DNA from: a bacterium
GTDB taxonomy: Bacteria; Zixibacteria; MSB-5A5; GN15; FEB-12
DNA length: 5,054 nt
NCBI GenBank assembly: GCA_030612965.1
Contig: JAUWMW010000177.1
Span: 1 to 5,054 of the forward strand
Direction of reading: 5' to 3'
Shown here: piece after piece, positions 1-5,054 of the stretch
Layout of the letters: each line of letters begins with the position of its first letter
Numbering within the stretch: the stretch's first letter is position 1
Notes under the pieces: model-generated
Seen by the model: the letters and a program-made list of their open reading frames with translations, nothing else
What the model was told of the DNA's origin: nothing
Database searches by the model: none
Program-made: the position numbers and the translations under genes

Positions 1-27
1 TGCGCCACGTGGACACAGGGGCAGACG

Positions 28-31
28 AGGA
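28..31. repeat. Left copy of 4-bp AGGA target-site duplication
   Basis: AGGA abuts the left terminal repeat. The identical tetranucleotide at 205-208 abuts the right one, in the same orientation. Confidence 0.55.
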
Positions 32-47
32 GAGGCTGTCCCATAAG
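32..47 (+). repeat. Left terminal inverted repeat of the 173-bp element
   Basis: 16 bp, GAGGCTGTCCCATAAG. It pairs with 189-204 at 15 of 16 positions. Its inner six bases, CATAAG (42-47), can instead pair with CTTATG at 104-109 within the element, so two mutually exclusive folds are possible. Confidence 0.75.
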
Positions 48-55
48 CGGTTGTT

Positions 56-100
56 CCGGTGGTTCCTTCGACATCCGGAGGAGGTCGTGAGAACCGCCGG
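56..100. repeat. Hairpin inside the element (first internal stem)
   Basis: CCGGTGGTTC (56-65) pairs with GAACCGCCGG (91-100) over 10 bp with one G·U. Inside, CGAC (69-72) pairs with GTCG (84-87), and TCC (74-76) with GGA (80-82) closes a 3-nt loop. Confidence 0.55.
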
Positions 101-137
101 TTTCTTATGCGCTCTCTCCTCAGCCGTTTAGAAGAGA

Positions 138-182
138 TCGCTGGGTCACACCCTCGACTGCGTCGAGATCAGGACCCAGCGA
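138..182. repeat. Nested hairpin inside the element (second internal stem)
   Basis: TCGCTGGGTC (138-147) and GACCCAGCGA (173-182) are a perfect 10-bp inverted repeat. Within it CTCGAC (153-158) and GTCGAG (162-167) form a second perfect stem over a TGC loop, separated from the outer one by a 5/5 internal loop. Confidence 0.65.
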
Positions 183-188
183 AACGAA

Positions 189-204
189 CTTGTGGGACAG
201 CCTC
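189..204 (-). repeat. Right terminal inverted repeat of the 173-bp element
   Basis: 16 bp, CTTGTGGGACAGCCTC, the reverse complement of the left end apart from one position (T/C at the twelfth base of the left end). Confidence 0.75.
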
Positions 205-208
205 AGGA
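205..208. repeat. Right copy of 4-bp AGGA target-site duplication
   Basis: Direct copy of 28-31. A chance match of four bases at both ends is about 1 in 256, but the surrounding palindrome makes the insertion reading stronger. Confidence 0.55.
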
Positions 209-220
209 CGTCTGCCGCCC

Positions 221-237
221 ACACGGTCAAGCCGTGT
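221..237. repeat. Short perfect hairpin between element and operon end
   Basis: ACACGG (221-226) and CCGTGT (232-237) pair around TCAAG. On the plus strand CTTT follows, which is too weak for a confident terminator. On the minus strand, the direction of the operon, GGGCGG follows, so it is not an intrinsic terminator for the operon. Confidence 0.45.
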
Positions 238-250
238 CTTTCGCTTCGCG

Positions 251-288
251 CGGCCTTGTGTCGCCCCAGTGAACGCCACTCGTGGCCG
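251..288. repeat. Imperfect hairpin just downstream of the operon's last gene
   Basis: CGGCC (251-255) pairs with GGCCG (284-288), and AGTG (268-271) with CACT (277-280) inside. It is the first stem met by transcription leaving the operon at 319. It has no following U-tract, so at most it could stabilise the 3' end or act in factor-dependent termination. Confidence 0.35.
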
Positions 289-318
289 GTGACCAGCGTT
301 GATCAAGTCGAACAGCGA

Positions 319-726
319 CTACTCAACAGTCCAGGTAAACTCGGAGAAGAATGGGTGCCCCCGAAGGATCCGGTTGATCTCTGGCTGACGGAACCCACCA
401 TAGGCGGTGGATTGTCCACTAACGCACGCCGTTCGCAGCACCCGGTCGAGTTCCAGATACCCGCCGCCACGAACCTCACAACCCCCATCAAATATCTCGA
501 GCAGATCAGGTCGCTTGATCCAACTGGAGGCTATCTGTTGCTCCTTGCAGAAACGATCGAGCAGAGCGGCGTGGTAGGGGTACTCGGCGAGCGGTCCAAA
601 CAGCAAATAGAGACAGTCATCGCTGGACACCAACAGAAACTTGCAGGCGAGACGGCCGTCCTGCTCGTTGGGAGCAAGATCATCCTCGCCACCATAGAAG
701 AGCACATGCACTCTCTCATCCGACAT
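319..726 (-). CDS. Putative Janus/Ocnus-family phosphohistidine phosphatase (PHPT1-like)
   Basis: 135 residues from the ATG at 726, which follows the PHP stop as TGA-A-ATG and is preceded by AGGGTGGG about 8 nt upstream. The frame continues further upstream to 846, but that part lies over the PHP gene. From memory of human PHPT1 (125 residues) the following correspond: CKFLLV with KYVLIRV (Lys29 to Lys21), AEYPYHAALLDRF with AEYHADIYDKV (His52 to the catalytic His53), CEVRGGGY with CECLGGGR, VSGQSTAYG with VYGYSMAYG, and SEFTW with YEVTW. Distances from GGG to AYG and from AYG to the TW pair are identical in the two proteins. There is an insertion of about 13 residues between His52 and the cysteine. 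PHPT1 removes phosphate from phosphohistidine and phospholysine. Two arginines of the human phosphate site appear replaced (Phe43 and Tyr90), so substrate or activity may differ. It is cytoplasmic, with no signal peptide. The assignment rests on motif recall, not a search. Confidence 0.72.
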   Translation of the reverse strand: MSDERVHVLFYGGEDDLAPNEQDGRLACKFLLVSSDDCLYLLFGPLAEYPYHAALLDRFCKEQQIASSWIKRPDLLEIFDGGCEVRGGGYLELDRVLRTACVSGQSTAYGGFRQPEINRILRGHPFFSEFTWTVE

Positions 727-727
727 T

Positions 728-1777
728 TCAACAACCCACCCTGATATGGTTCGAGAATATCCAGCCGCGATGGTTCTTGAACGCTTCAACGCGATAAACG
801 CCCTTGGCGGAGACCTGATACTCCAATTCGTGCGATACAGTTTCAAGGATCTTTCGGCCGTTGTGGATCAGGCGCAACTTGGCCCGGGTCGGAAGTGATA
901 CCATCAGCCTGGCATCCTGTTCCGACTTCAGGCTGCCGCCGCAAGTCACTTTTTCCGAACCGCACTCACCGATAAAACGGAACTTCTCGGCTGATCCCCA
1001 CCGCTCGTTGGCGAAGAACAACCGGCATTCGCGGATGGCATCATATAGCTGAGCTCTGGCTTTCTCAAAATCTGTGCTCATCGGCTCGTCAAACAGCAGG
1101 TAACACCGCAACGACTTGAAGTGGACTTTGTAGGGAAAAACCTCGAAACTAAAGGGCCAGATTCGAATACCGAAAGCGTGAGCATCGACACTGGCCAAAC
1201 CGACACATTTGCGAGTCAGGCTGATTTCGTCCCACCTGGCGAGAATGCGATCAGTCGGCGCCACGATCGACTTGCGGGGTGAGAACACCATCGCCAGTTG
1301 ATTGAATCGGGTCAGCTTCTCAGTCCATTCCGACATCTGGTTCCAGATTTCGATACCGTCGAATCCGACCACCGACCAGTCGTCCCAGGGATAGGGCGGA
1401 TGGTTCTTAAGGGCGTCGCGCACCTCGTCAGGATGCGCCATGATTCCCAGGGCTCCGTCCTGCGCCCCAGCCGCCACATACTCCGCCGCGGTCATGTCGG
1501 CGTCGTAGACTCGAGGTGATCCGAACAGCAGGTAATGGTGGTGATCGTTCAGATCATTGTGCTCATAGCCAACCAGTACCAGCGTCTTGTTGTACAACCC
1601 CTCTCTGCCGGCGTCGCGGTTGCTGAGGGTCATGTGGTCGGAGAACATCATGAAGTCGAGTCCGACCTCCTGGCCCAGCGCCACCACTTCTTCAAGCGAT
1701 CGGGTGCCGTCCGACTCCGTGGTGTGGATGTGAACACAGCCGGTATACTGGTACCAGTCGTCAACCCGTCTAACCAT
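728..1777 (-). CDS. PHP-domain metal-dependent phosphoesterase
   Basis: A 349-residue protein with no signal peptide. The PHP (polymerase and histidinol phosphatase) metal-binding motifs are all visible and in order: HIHTTESDG (His16, His18, Asp23), FSDH (Asp47, His48), GYEH followed by HHHYLLFG (Glu72 and a His at 79-81), MAHPDE (His115) and SVDAH (Asp198, His200). An IEIWN stretch at 142-146 is also typical. An intact ligand set implies an active phosphatase, nuclease or phosphodiesterase acting on a di- or trinuclear metal centre; the substrate is unknown. From about residue 265 onward there is a beta-rich C-terminal domain ending GWIFSNHIRV, seen in many stand-alone PHP proteins. The ATG at 1777 has a good Shine-Dalgarno (see separate entry) and lies inside the end of the MFS gene. 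The TGA at 728-730 is 1 nt from the next start. Confidence 0.93.
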   Translation of the reverse strand: MVRRVDDWYQYTGCVHIHTTESDGTRSLEEVVALGQEVGLDFMMFSDHMTLSNRDAGREGLYNKTLVLVGYEHNDLNDHHHYLLFGSPRVYDADMTAAEYVAAGAQDGALGIMAHPDEVRDALKNHPPYPWDDWSVVGFDGIEIWNQMSEWTEKLTRFNQLAMVFSPRKSIVAPTDRILARWDEISLTRKCVGLASVDAHAFGIRIWPFSFEVFPYKVHFKSLRCYLLFDEPMSTDFEKARAQLYDAIRECRLFFANERWGSAEKFRFIGECGSEKVTCGGSLKSEQDARLMVSLPTRAKLRLIHNGRKILETVSHELEYQVSAKGVYRVEAFKNHRGWIFSNHIRVGC

Positions 1778-3095
1778 CAGCGCGCTCCTCAGGCGCCGGG
1801 ACCTTGCGGAAAATGTACATACCCGCCAACATCATTAACGCCAGCGACAGCACGCCCACTCGATACGGTAGTTTGGCTGAGTCCATGTCACTTATACCCA
1901 GAATCTCAACGGTCGCCTGACCTATCGGGCGAGCCGGATTGAACAGATAGACCACCGTAGTCCACACCAACGGTCCTATCATCGCCGCTGCTTTGCCCGA
2001 GAGAGAAAACAAGCCGAAAAAACGGCCCAACTCATCACGAGGCACCAACTCCGCCAGCAGCGGTCTGGTCGTGGTCCACAGGCCGCCGAGCAGTATGCCG
2101 ACGACCGAGCCGAGGATCCATATCACCGTCATGTTTTCCGCAAACACGAACAACACCAGCACCGCTACCCATCCGATCACAACCAGATTTAGCAGGCGCT
2201 TCAGAGACCAGTACTGCGCTACCTTGCCGATCAGAAAAGACCCGATCACGGCTGAAATCGGCGTGATGATCAGGTAGGTTTGGATCTGATGCTCGGCCAA
2301 ACCAACGACGATTGACAAGAAGATGCTGATATTGATAATCACTGTTGCCACAGCATCCTCGAAGAAGTAATCCGCAATCAGGAAACGCATCACACCAGGA
2401 TATTTCTTGGTCAGACGGATACCATCCCATACATCGCGGTAGGCTGCTTTCATGCTCAGCTTCTTGTGTACTCTGGCCGGCGCTTCCTTTACCCACAAGA
2501 ATAGCGGCAGGGCAAAGAGCATGAACAGGATCGCCGTCGGCAGAAACGATGCAACCTTCCCCCCACCCTCCAAGAACGGGATATCGACAGAAAAAACCGA
2601 ACCGGTGACAAACGGTAGCACCAGCACGATTCCCAGGATCGCCCCCACGTAACCCAGGGCGACTCCGATACCGGAGACAAATCGCGCCTGCCGCCCGTCT
2701 GCAACTGAATAGAGCAGCGAATTGTAAAAGGGTTGGCCCGCCTCATAGGCAAAGTTGGCGACGATGAAAAGTACGATGGTGACCACAAACATCCCCGGTG
2801 GGATGAACGTCAGTCCTCCCACAGCGATGCAGCAGGTCAGCGTAAACAGAAACAGAAATATCTTTTTCTTGGTCGACTGATCCGACATCGCCCCCAGCGC
2901 CGGCAGCAACAAAGCCGCCAGGAACATCGAGATTGAAAACGGGATGTCGAAATAGCGGTCATCGTATCCCAGGTCCTCGACGACATACCGCTTCATATAG
3001 AGCGACACTATGTTCATTGAATAGATAGTATTGGCGAAGTCGTAAAGCGACCAGCCGATGATGTCTTTCCGAAACAGACTGCGCTGGGAAACCAT
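1770..3095 (-). CDS. MFS transporter of the UMF1 / Atg22-like family
   Basis: A 441-residue, very hydrophobic inner-membrane protein, the usual length for a 12-helix major facilitator. The N-terminus carries the UMF1 hallmark GWSLYDFANTIYS (residues 14-26), and the loop after the second helix has the MFS-type sequence GAMSDQSTKKK. The second half has the other conserved block of this family: RPLLAELVP near 344-352, FFGLF at 359-363, SGK near 366-368 and GPL at 374-376. The family is related to yeast vacuolar amino-acid effluxer Atg22, but bacterial members have no firm substrate, so direction and cargo are unknown. The ATG at 3095 follows the HD stop as TAA-CCG-ATG with no strong Shine-Dalgarno, which suggests translational coupling. 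The 3' end overlaps the PHP gene by 8 nt (1770-1777). The C-terminal tail APEERADG is encoded by the same bases that provide the ribosome-binding site of the next gene. Confidence 0.92.
   Translation of the reverse strand: MVSQRSLFRKDIIGWSLYDFANTIYSMNIVSLYMKRYVVEDLGYDDRYFDIPFSISMFLAALLLPALGAMSDQSTKKKIFLFLFTLTCCIAVGGLTFIPPGMFVVTIVLFIVANFAYEAGQPFYNSLLYSVADGRQARFVSGIGVALGYVGAILGIVLVLPFVTGSVFSVDIPFLEGGGKVASFLPTAILFMLFALPLFLWVKEAPARVHKKLSMKAAYRDVWDGIRLTKKYPGVMRFLIADYFFEDAVATVIINISIFLSIVVGLAEHQIQTYLIITPISAVIGSFLIGKVAQYWSLKRLLNLVVIGWVAVLVLFVFAENMTVIWILGSVVGILLGGLWTTTRPLLAELVPRDELGRFFGLFSLSGKAAAMIGPLVWTTVVYLFNPARPIGQATVEILGISDMDSAKLPYRVGVLSLALMMLAGMYIFRKVPAPEERADG
1784..1792 (-). promoter_or_regulatory. 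Shine-Dalgarno of the PHP gene, inside the MFS 3' end
   Basis: The minus strand reads TGAGGAGC ending about 7 nt before the ATG at 1777. It supports this start for the PHP gene. Because it lies within the last codons of the transporter gene, translation of the two proteins is probably coupled. Confidence 0.75.
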
Positions 3096-3098
3096 CGG

Positions 3099-3659
3099 TT
3101 AGAGCCCAAGCCGAGCGGATATGGTGAGCATACCGTCACGCACTAACATCAGGAATTCGCCCAACTGAAGATCGAGTTGAGAACAAGCCGCCATGTTTTC
3201 GCGTGTGGCGCCTGCAGCGAATCGCTTCTCCTTGAATCTCCGGAGCATAAATTCAGCGTCGAGCGGTGCAAGTTTTTTATCTGGGTGCATCAATGCACAA
3301 GCCACTATGAACCCGGTCGCCGGATCAACACTGTAGAGCGCCCAATCCAGTCTGGTGTGACAAGGCTGATGACCCGGGTGCGCCTTGATGGCATTGAGCA
3401 TCTCCTCGGGCAGGTCGTACTCGGCCAGCCACTCGCAGGTGAGGAAACTGTGGCGGGCTTCGTCGTCCTTCGTCTCGTTGTAATCGAGATCGTGAACCAG
3501 ACCGGTGAGACCCCAGTATTCTACGTCTTCGCCCAGATGCTCGGCCAACCGGCGCATCCCGGCTTCGACAGCCAGAATATGTTTCAACAGGTTGTTGACA
3601 CCGATTTTGTCGACCACCATTTGATAGGCGGTATCGCGGGAAAGATTCAAATGTGGCAT
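3099..3659 (-). CDS. HD/HDIG-domain protein (putative metal-dependent phosphohydrolase)
   Basis: With the ATG at 3659 the product is 186 residues and cytoplasmic. It matches the compact HDIG-type HD-domain family in layout: LLKHILAVEA with His27 in the first helix, the HD pair in GLVHDLDY (His56, Asp57), His70 in the next helix, IKAHPGH (His94, His97), and the late aspartate in SVDPATGFIVA (Asp112). These residues form the metal site of HD phosphohydrolases, which act on nucleotides or other phosphate esters. The true substrate of this small subfamily is not known to me. The frame stays open upstream to a TTG at 3695, which would add 12 hydrophobic residues (TLIIPTALLPF). I prefer 3659 because family members begin shortly before the KH helix. 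Neither start has a convincing Shine-Dalgarno, so the start is uncertain. The gene lies between the receptor and the MFS gene, with its TAA only 3 nt before the MFS ATG. Confidence 0.85.
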   Translation of the reverse strand: MPHLNLSRDTAYQMVVDKIGVNNLLKHILAVEAGMRRLAEHLGEDVEYWGLTGLVHDLDYNETKDDEARHSFLTCEWLAEYDLPEEMLNAIKAHPGHQPCHTRLDWALYSVDPATGFIVACALMHPDKKLAPLDAEFMLRRFKEKRFAAGATRENMAACSQLDLQLGEFLMLVRDGMLTISARLGL

Positions 3660-3713
3660 GAATGGCAATAAAGCCGTCGGTATGATCAAAGTCAAGCCGC
3701 CAAACGGTATGGC

Positions 3714-5054
3714 TCAGTCGTCGAAGTTCCAGACCAGGCCGTAGTAAAAGAAGCTGCCGTTGTGGGTAAGATAATCACGCTGCCGGTAAACCTGGTTCAG
3801 AACATTTTGGAATACGAGATGAAAACGGAAGTTCTTCAAGCCCAATGAAAGCTTGGCGTTAGCGATCAACTGTTCACCCAGGCCATCCTCGACCAAACCG
3901 TGATACGGTCCCACATAGACGACTTCCCCGTAGGCAAATAGATCGAGCAGCTTTGACTCCCAGTAGTAGTGCAATTCCAGTCCGGAGAAAGCCTGATACT
4001 CCGGAGTGTACGCCTTGTCGTCATAGCGGTCGTACTCGATAAAGTGGTAAGCGCCACCGCCGGAGAAACGCACGAACTCCATCAGTTTGAAGCGCTGTAG
4101 CAAGGTAACGTTAACAAAGTCGATGTCGCCGTTGATGGGAGAAAACAGCAGATAGTCCGCGACACTATCCTCCACCATCTGGTGCTGCCAGTCTATACCA
4201 TCGGTAATTCGCCCGCCCGTCACATTCAGCCTCACCGCGTTGTCAAGACTGCCCCATTCGAATAGAAGGCTTCCCGTCAGTTGTTTCTCCGGCTCTAACT
4301 GCCGGTTACCTTCGTTGGCGTAGTCGCGTATATCGGAGGAGTATATCGGCGCCTGCTGAAACGGCAGGAACAGTTCGTGAAGACTGGGCGCCCGTTCACA
4401 GTAGCCAACCGACAGTTGCATCAGCATTTTGGAGCTTTCTTTCCACACTACCGCCGCCGCATCCGGCATAAACGAGAACTCATCATCGTAGCGCCCGCCG
4501 ACAGCCAGCGCATACCGAACCCCATCGACCAAACGAGCCATTTCCAGCGTGGCGTCAGCCTGGGCGCGACTGGAGAGATCATCGTAACTTTTGTACTCAA
4601 CGTACTCACCATCGATGCGAACACGCAGAATCGTCCGACCCATTATCCATTCACGTTTGACAAAAGCTCCATGCGCGGTGTGGTTGTAGCGCGAGGTGTA
4701 AGGGCCATCGCTGAACGACCCCTGTCGTTCGTGCCGATAGCCCAACTCGTAATGAACCTTCCCGTCGTCGCTGTTGCGATCAAGCGACAACTCGACATAT
4801 CGGTCAAACCGATCCCGCGAGACCGTCGCCCCACCCAGCGCCGAGCGTACCGCCAACCGGCCGTCACGACTGTACAGTTGGCCGGCGGCCCTCAGACCGT
4901 GACGCGCTCCAATCGGGAAGTAGAAATCACCTACATAATGGTAGCCATCGTCCTCCCTGCCTAAGAACGGACCCTCCGACTCTCGATAACCGATCGAGGC
5001 ATCGATCTGCTTGCCTGACTGAAACCGTCGCGAGTACCGCCCCCGTACCCATGA
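3714..5054 (-). CDS. TonB-dependent outer-membrane receptor, C-terminal barrel (5' end outside window)
   Basis: The frame is open from the window edge at 5054 to a TGA at 3714-3716, giving 446 residues of a longer protein. The signal peptide, plug domain and first strands are missing. An internal TTG at 4856 could be mistaken for a start, but the same frame continues upstream with barrel-like sequence, so I do not use it. The sequence is rich in alternating aromatic/polar beta strands. It carries the motif typical of TonB-dependent receptors, ERAPSLHELF at about residues 219-228 of the visible part, followed by GNRQLEPE at about 249-256. The C-terminus has the usual QNVLNQVYRQRDY segment and ends YYGLVWNFDD, a final aromatic strand with the phenylalanine two residues before the end. 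Such receptors take up siderophores, cobalamin, nickel, sugars or other ligands using TonB-ExbBD energy. The substrate cannot be read from this part. It is the first visible gene of the operon; its stop lies 18 nt before the longest frame of the HD gene. Confidence 0.9.
   Translation of the reverse strand, partial: SWVRGRYSRRFQSGKQIDASIGYRESEGPFLGREDDGYHYVGDFYFPIGARHGLRAAGQLYSRDGRLAVRSALGGATVSRDRFDRYVELSLDRNSDDGKVHYELGYRHERQGSFSDGPYTSRYNHTAHGAFVKREWIMGRTILRVRIDGEYVEYKSYDDLSSRAQADATLEMARLVDGVRYALAVGGRYDDEFSFMPDAAAVVWKESSKMLMQLSVGYCERAPSLHELFLPFQQAPIYSSDIRDYANEGNRQLEPEKQLTGSLLFEWGSLDNAVRLNVTGGRITDGIDWQHQMVEDSVADYLLFSPINGDIDFVNVTLLQRFKLMEFVRFSGGGAYHFIEYDRYDDKAYTPEYQAFSGLELHYYWESKLLDLFAYGEVVYVGPYHGLVEDGLGEQLIANAKLSLGLKNFRFHLVFQNVLNQVYRQRDYLTHNGSFFYYGLVWNFDD

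Larger units (their letters stand above)
32..204. mobile_element. 173-bp MITE-like element without transposase
   Basis: The ends are a 16-bp inverted repeat, GAGGCTGTCCCATAAG at 32-47 and CTTGTGGGACAGCCTC at 189-204, with a single mismatch (a G·U wobble if transcribed). Directly outside each end is the tetranucleotide AGGA (28-31 and 205-208), as expected of a target-site duplication. Removing the element plus one AGGA restores a clean palindrome, which supports insertion rather than chance. There is no credible reading frame inside, so it would be non-autonomous and mobilised by a transposase elsewhere. Ends beginning G-A-GGCTGTC resemble those of several DDE-type IS families from memory, but I cannot assign one. 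The alternative is a structured RNA gene, since the interior also folds strongly. Confidence 0.6.
21..215. repeat. Split palindrome forming the insertion target
   Basis: GCAGACG at 21-27 and CGTCTGC at 209-215 are perfect reverse complements. They sit immediately outside the AGGA copies. The inferred empty site is an 18-bp hairpin with a 7-bp stem and AGGA loop. Neither strand has a T-run after it, so it is not a standard intrinsic terminator. Confidence 0.55.
1..318. other. Non-coding, hairpin-rich spacer downstream of the operon
   Basis: No frame on either strand has a start, ribosome-binding site and protein-like composition together. The short plus-strand frames here read as low-information arginine/serine/proline-rich strings. 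The content is the inserted element at 32-204, its split target palindrome, the hairpins at 221-237 and 251-288, and a CCACGTGG palindrome at 5-12. I see no tRNA, rRNA, RNase P, SRP or tmRNA signature. Confidence 0.6.

Noticed and set aside
221..245. Intrinsic terminator for the operon
   Set aside because: The hairpin is real, but there is no T-run on the minus strand after it, and no A-run exists in the plus strand of 1-318 that would give one.
59..292. Plus-strand frame of 77 codons over the MITE-like element
   Set aside because: It is arginine/serine/proline-rich with no domain signal, and it runs through the element's right end and several hairpins. No Shine-Dalgarno supports it.
1..318. 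6S RNA, RNase P RNA, tmRNA or SRP RNA
   Set aside because: The region is highly structured, but I could not find the conserved cores of these RNAs on either strand.
190..744. Plus-strand frame of 184 codons across the PHPT1-like gene and part of the spacer
   Set aside because: It is antisense to a minus-strand gene with recognisable family motifs and operonic spacing. It has no ribosome-binding site, and its first third crosses the right repeat end and hairpins.
727..846. Upstream 40-codon extension of the PHPT1-like frame to an ATG at 846
   Set aside because: It would overlap the PHP gene by about 120 nt. The internal ATG at 726 has a purine-rich site ahead of it and begins 1 nt after the PHP stop.
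1535..1942. Plus-strand frame of 135 codons opposite the PHP/MFS junction
   Set aside because: It lies antisense to two genes whose motifs are unambiguous. Its composition is a mirror of them.
2035..2788. Minus-strand alternative frames inside the MFS gene (2035-2496 and 2489-2788)
   Set aside because: The main frame encodes an uninterrupted 12-helix transporter of full family length, so these are out-of-frame shadows, not evidence of a frameshift.
4377..4964. Plus-strand frame of 195 codons opposite the TonB receptor
   Set aside because: It is antisense to a receptor with a clear signature motif and barrel pattern. It has no domain resemblance of its own.

Overview
The window looks like bacterial chromosome of roughly 55% GC (estimated by eye), read almost entirely on the minus strand. 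An outer-membrane TonB-dependent receptor means a diderm (Gram-negative) organism. The mix of protein families fits an environmental lineage, perhaps of the FCB/Zixibacteria kind, but nothing here fixes the taxon and that suggestion is weak.

Reading the minus strand 5'->3' (from 5054 down to 319), five genes lie head to tail with almost no spacing: the C-terminal part of a TonB-dependent receptor barrel (cut by the window edge), an HD/HDIG-domain protein, a 12-TM major facilitator of the UMF1/Atg22-like family, a PHP-domain metal-dependent phosphoesterase, and a 135-residue protein that I align, motif by motif, to the Janus/Ocnus family of phosphohistidine phosphatases (human PHPT1). MFS and PHP genes overlap by 8 nt, and the last two genes are separated by 1 nt. 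This is almost certainly one transcription unit whose promoter lies beyond 5054. The set combines an outer-membrane importer, an inner-membrane transporter and three phosphate-cleaving-type enzymes. A joint role in taking up and processing a phosphorylated or otherwise modified solute is possible, but this is inference only.

Positions 1-318 carry no convincing gene. They hold a dense set of inverted repeats. The clearest is a 173-bp element (32-204) with 16-bp terminal inverted repeats, flanked by the 4-bp direct repeat AGGA. It sits exactly in the loop of a separate 7-bp palindrome (GCAGACG-AGGA-CGTCTGC when the element is removed). It has no transposase and so looks like a MITE-type non-autonomous element inserted into a hairpin target. 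The element itself can fold into several nested hairpins, so a structured RNA is the alternative reading. Two further hairpins lie between it and the operon end. No U-tract terminator is visible for the operon.

The two items most worth a second look are the bacterial PHPT1-like protein at the end of a transporter/phosphoesterase operon and the MITE-in-hairpin insertion.
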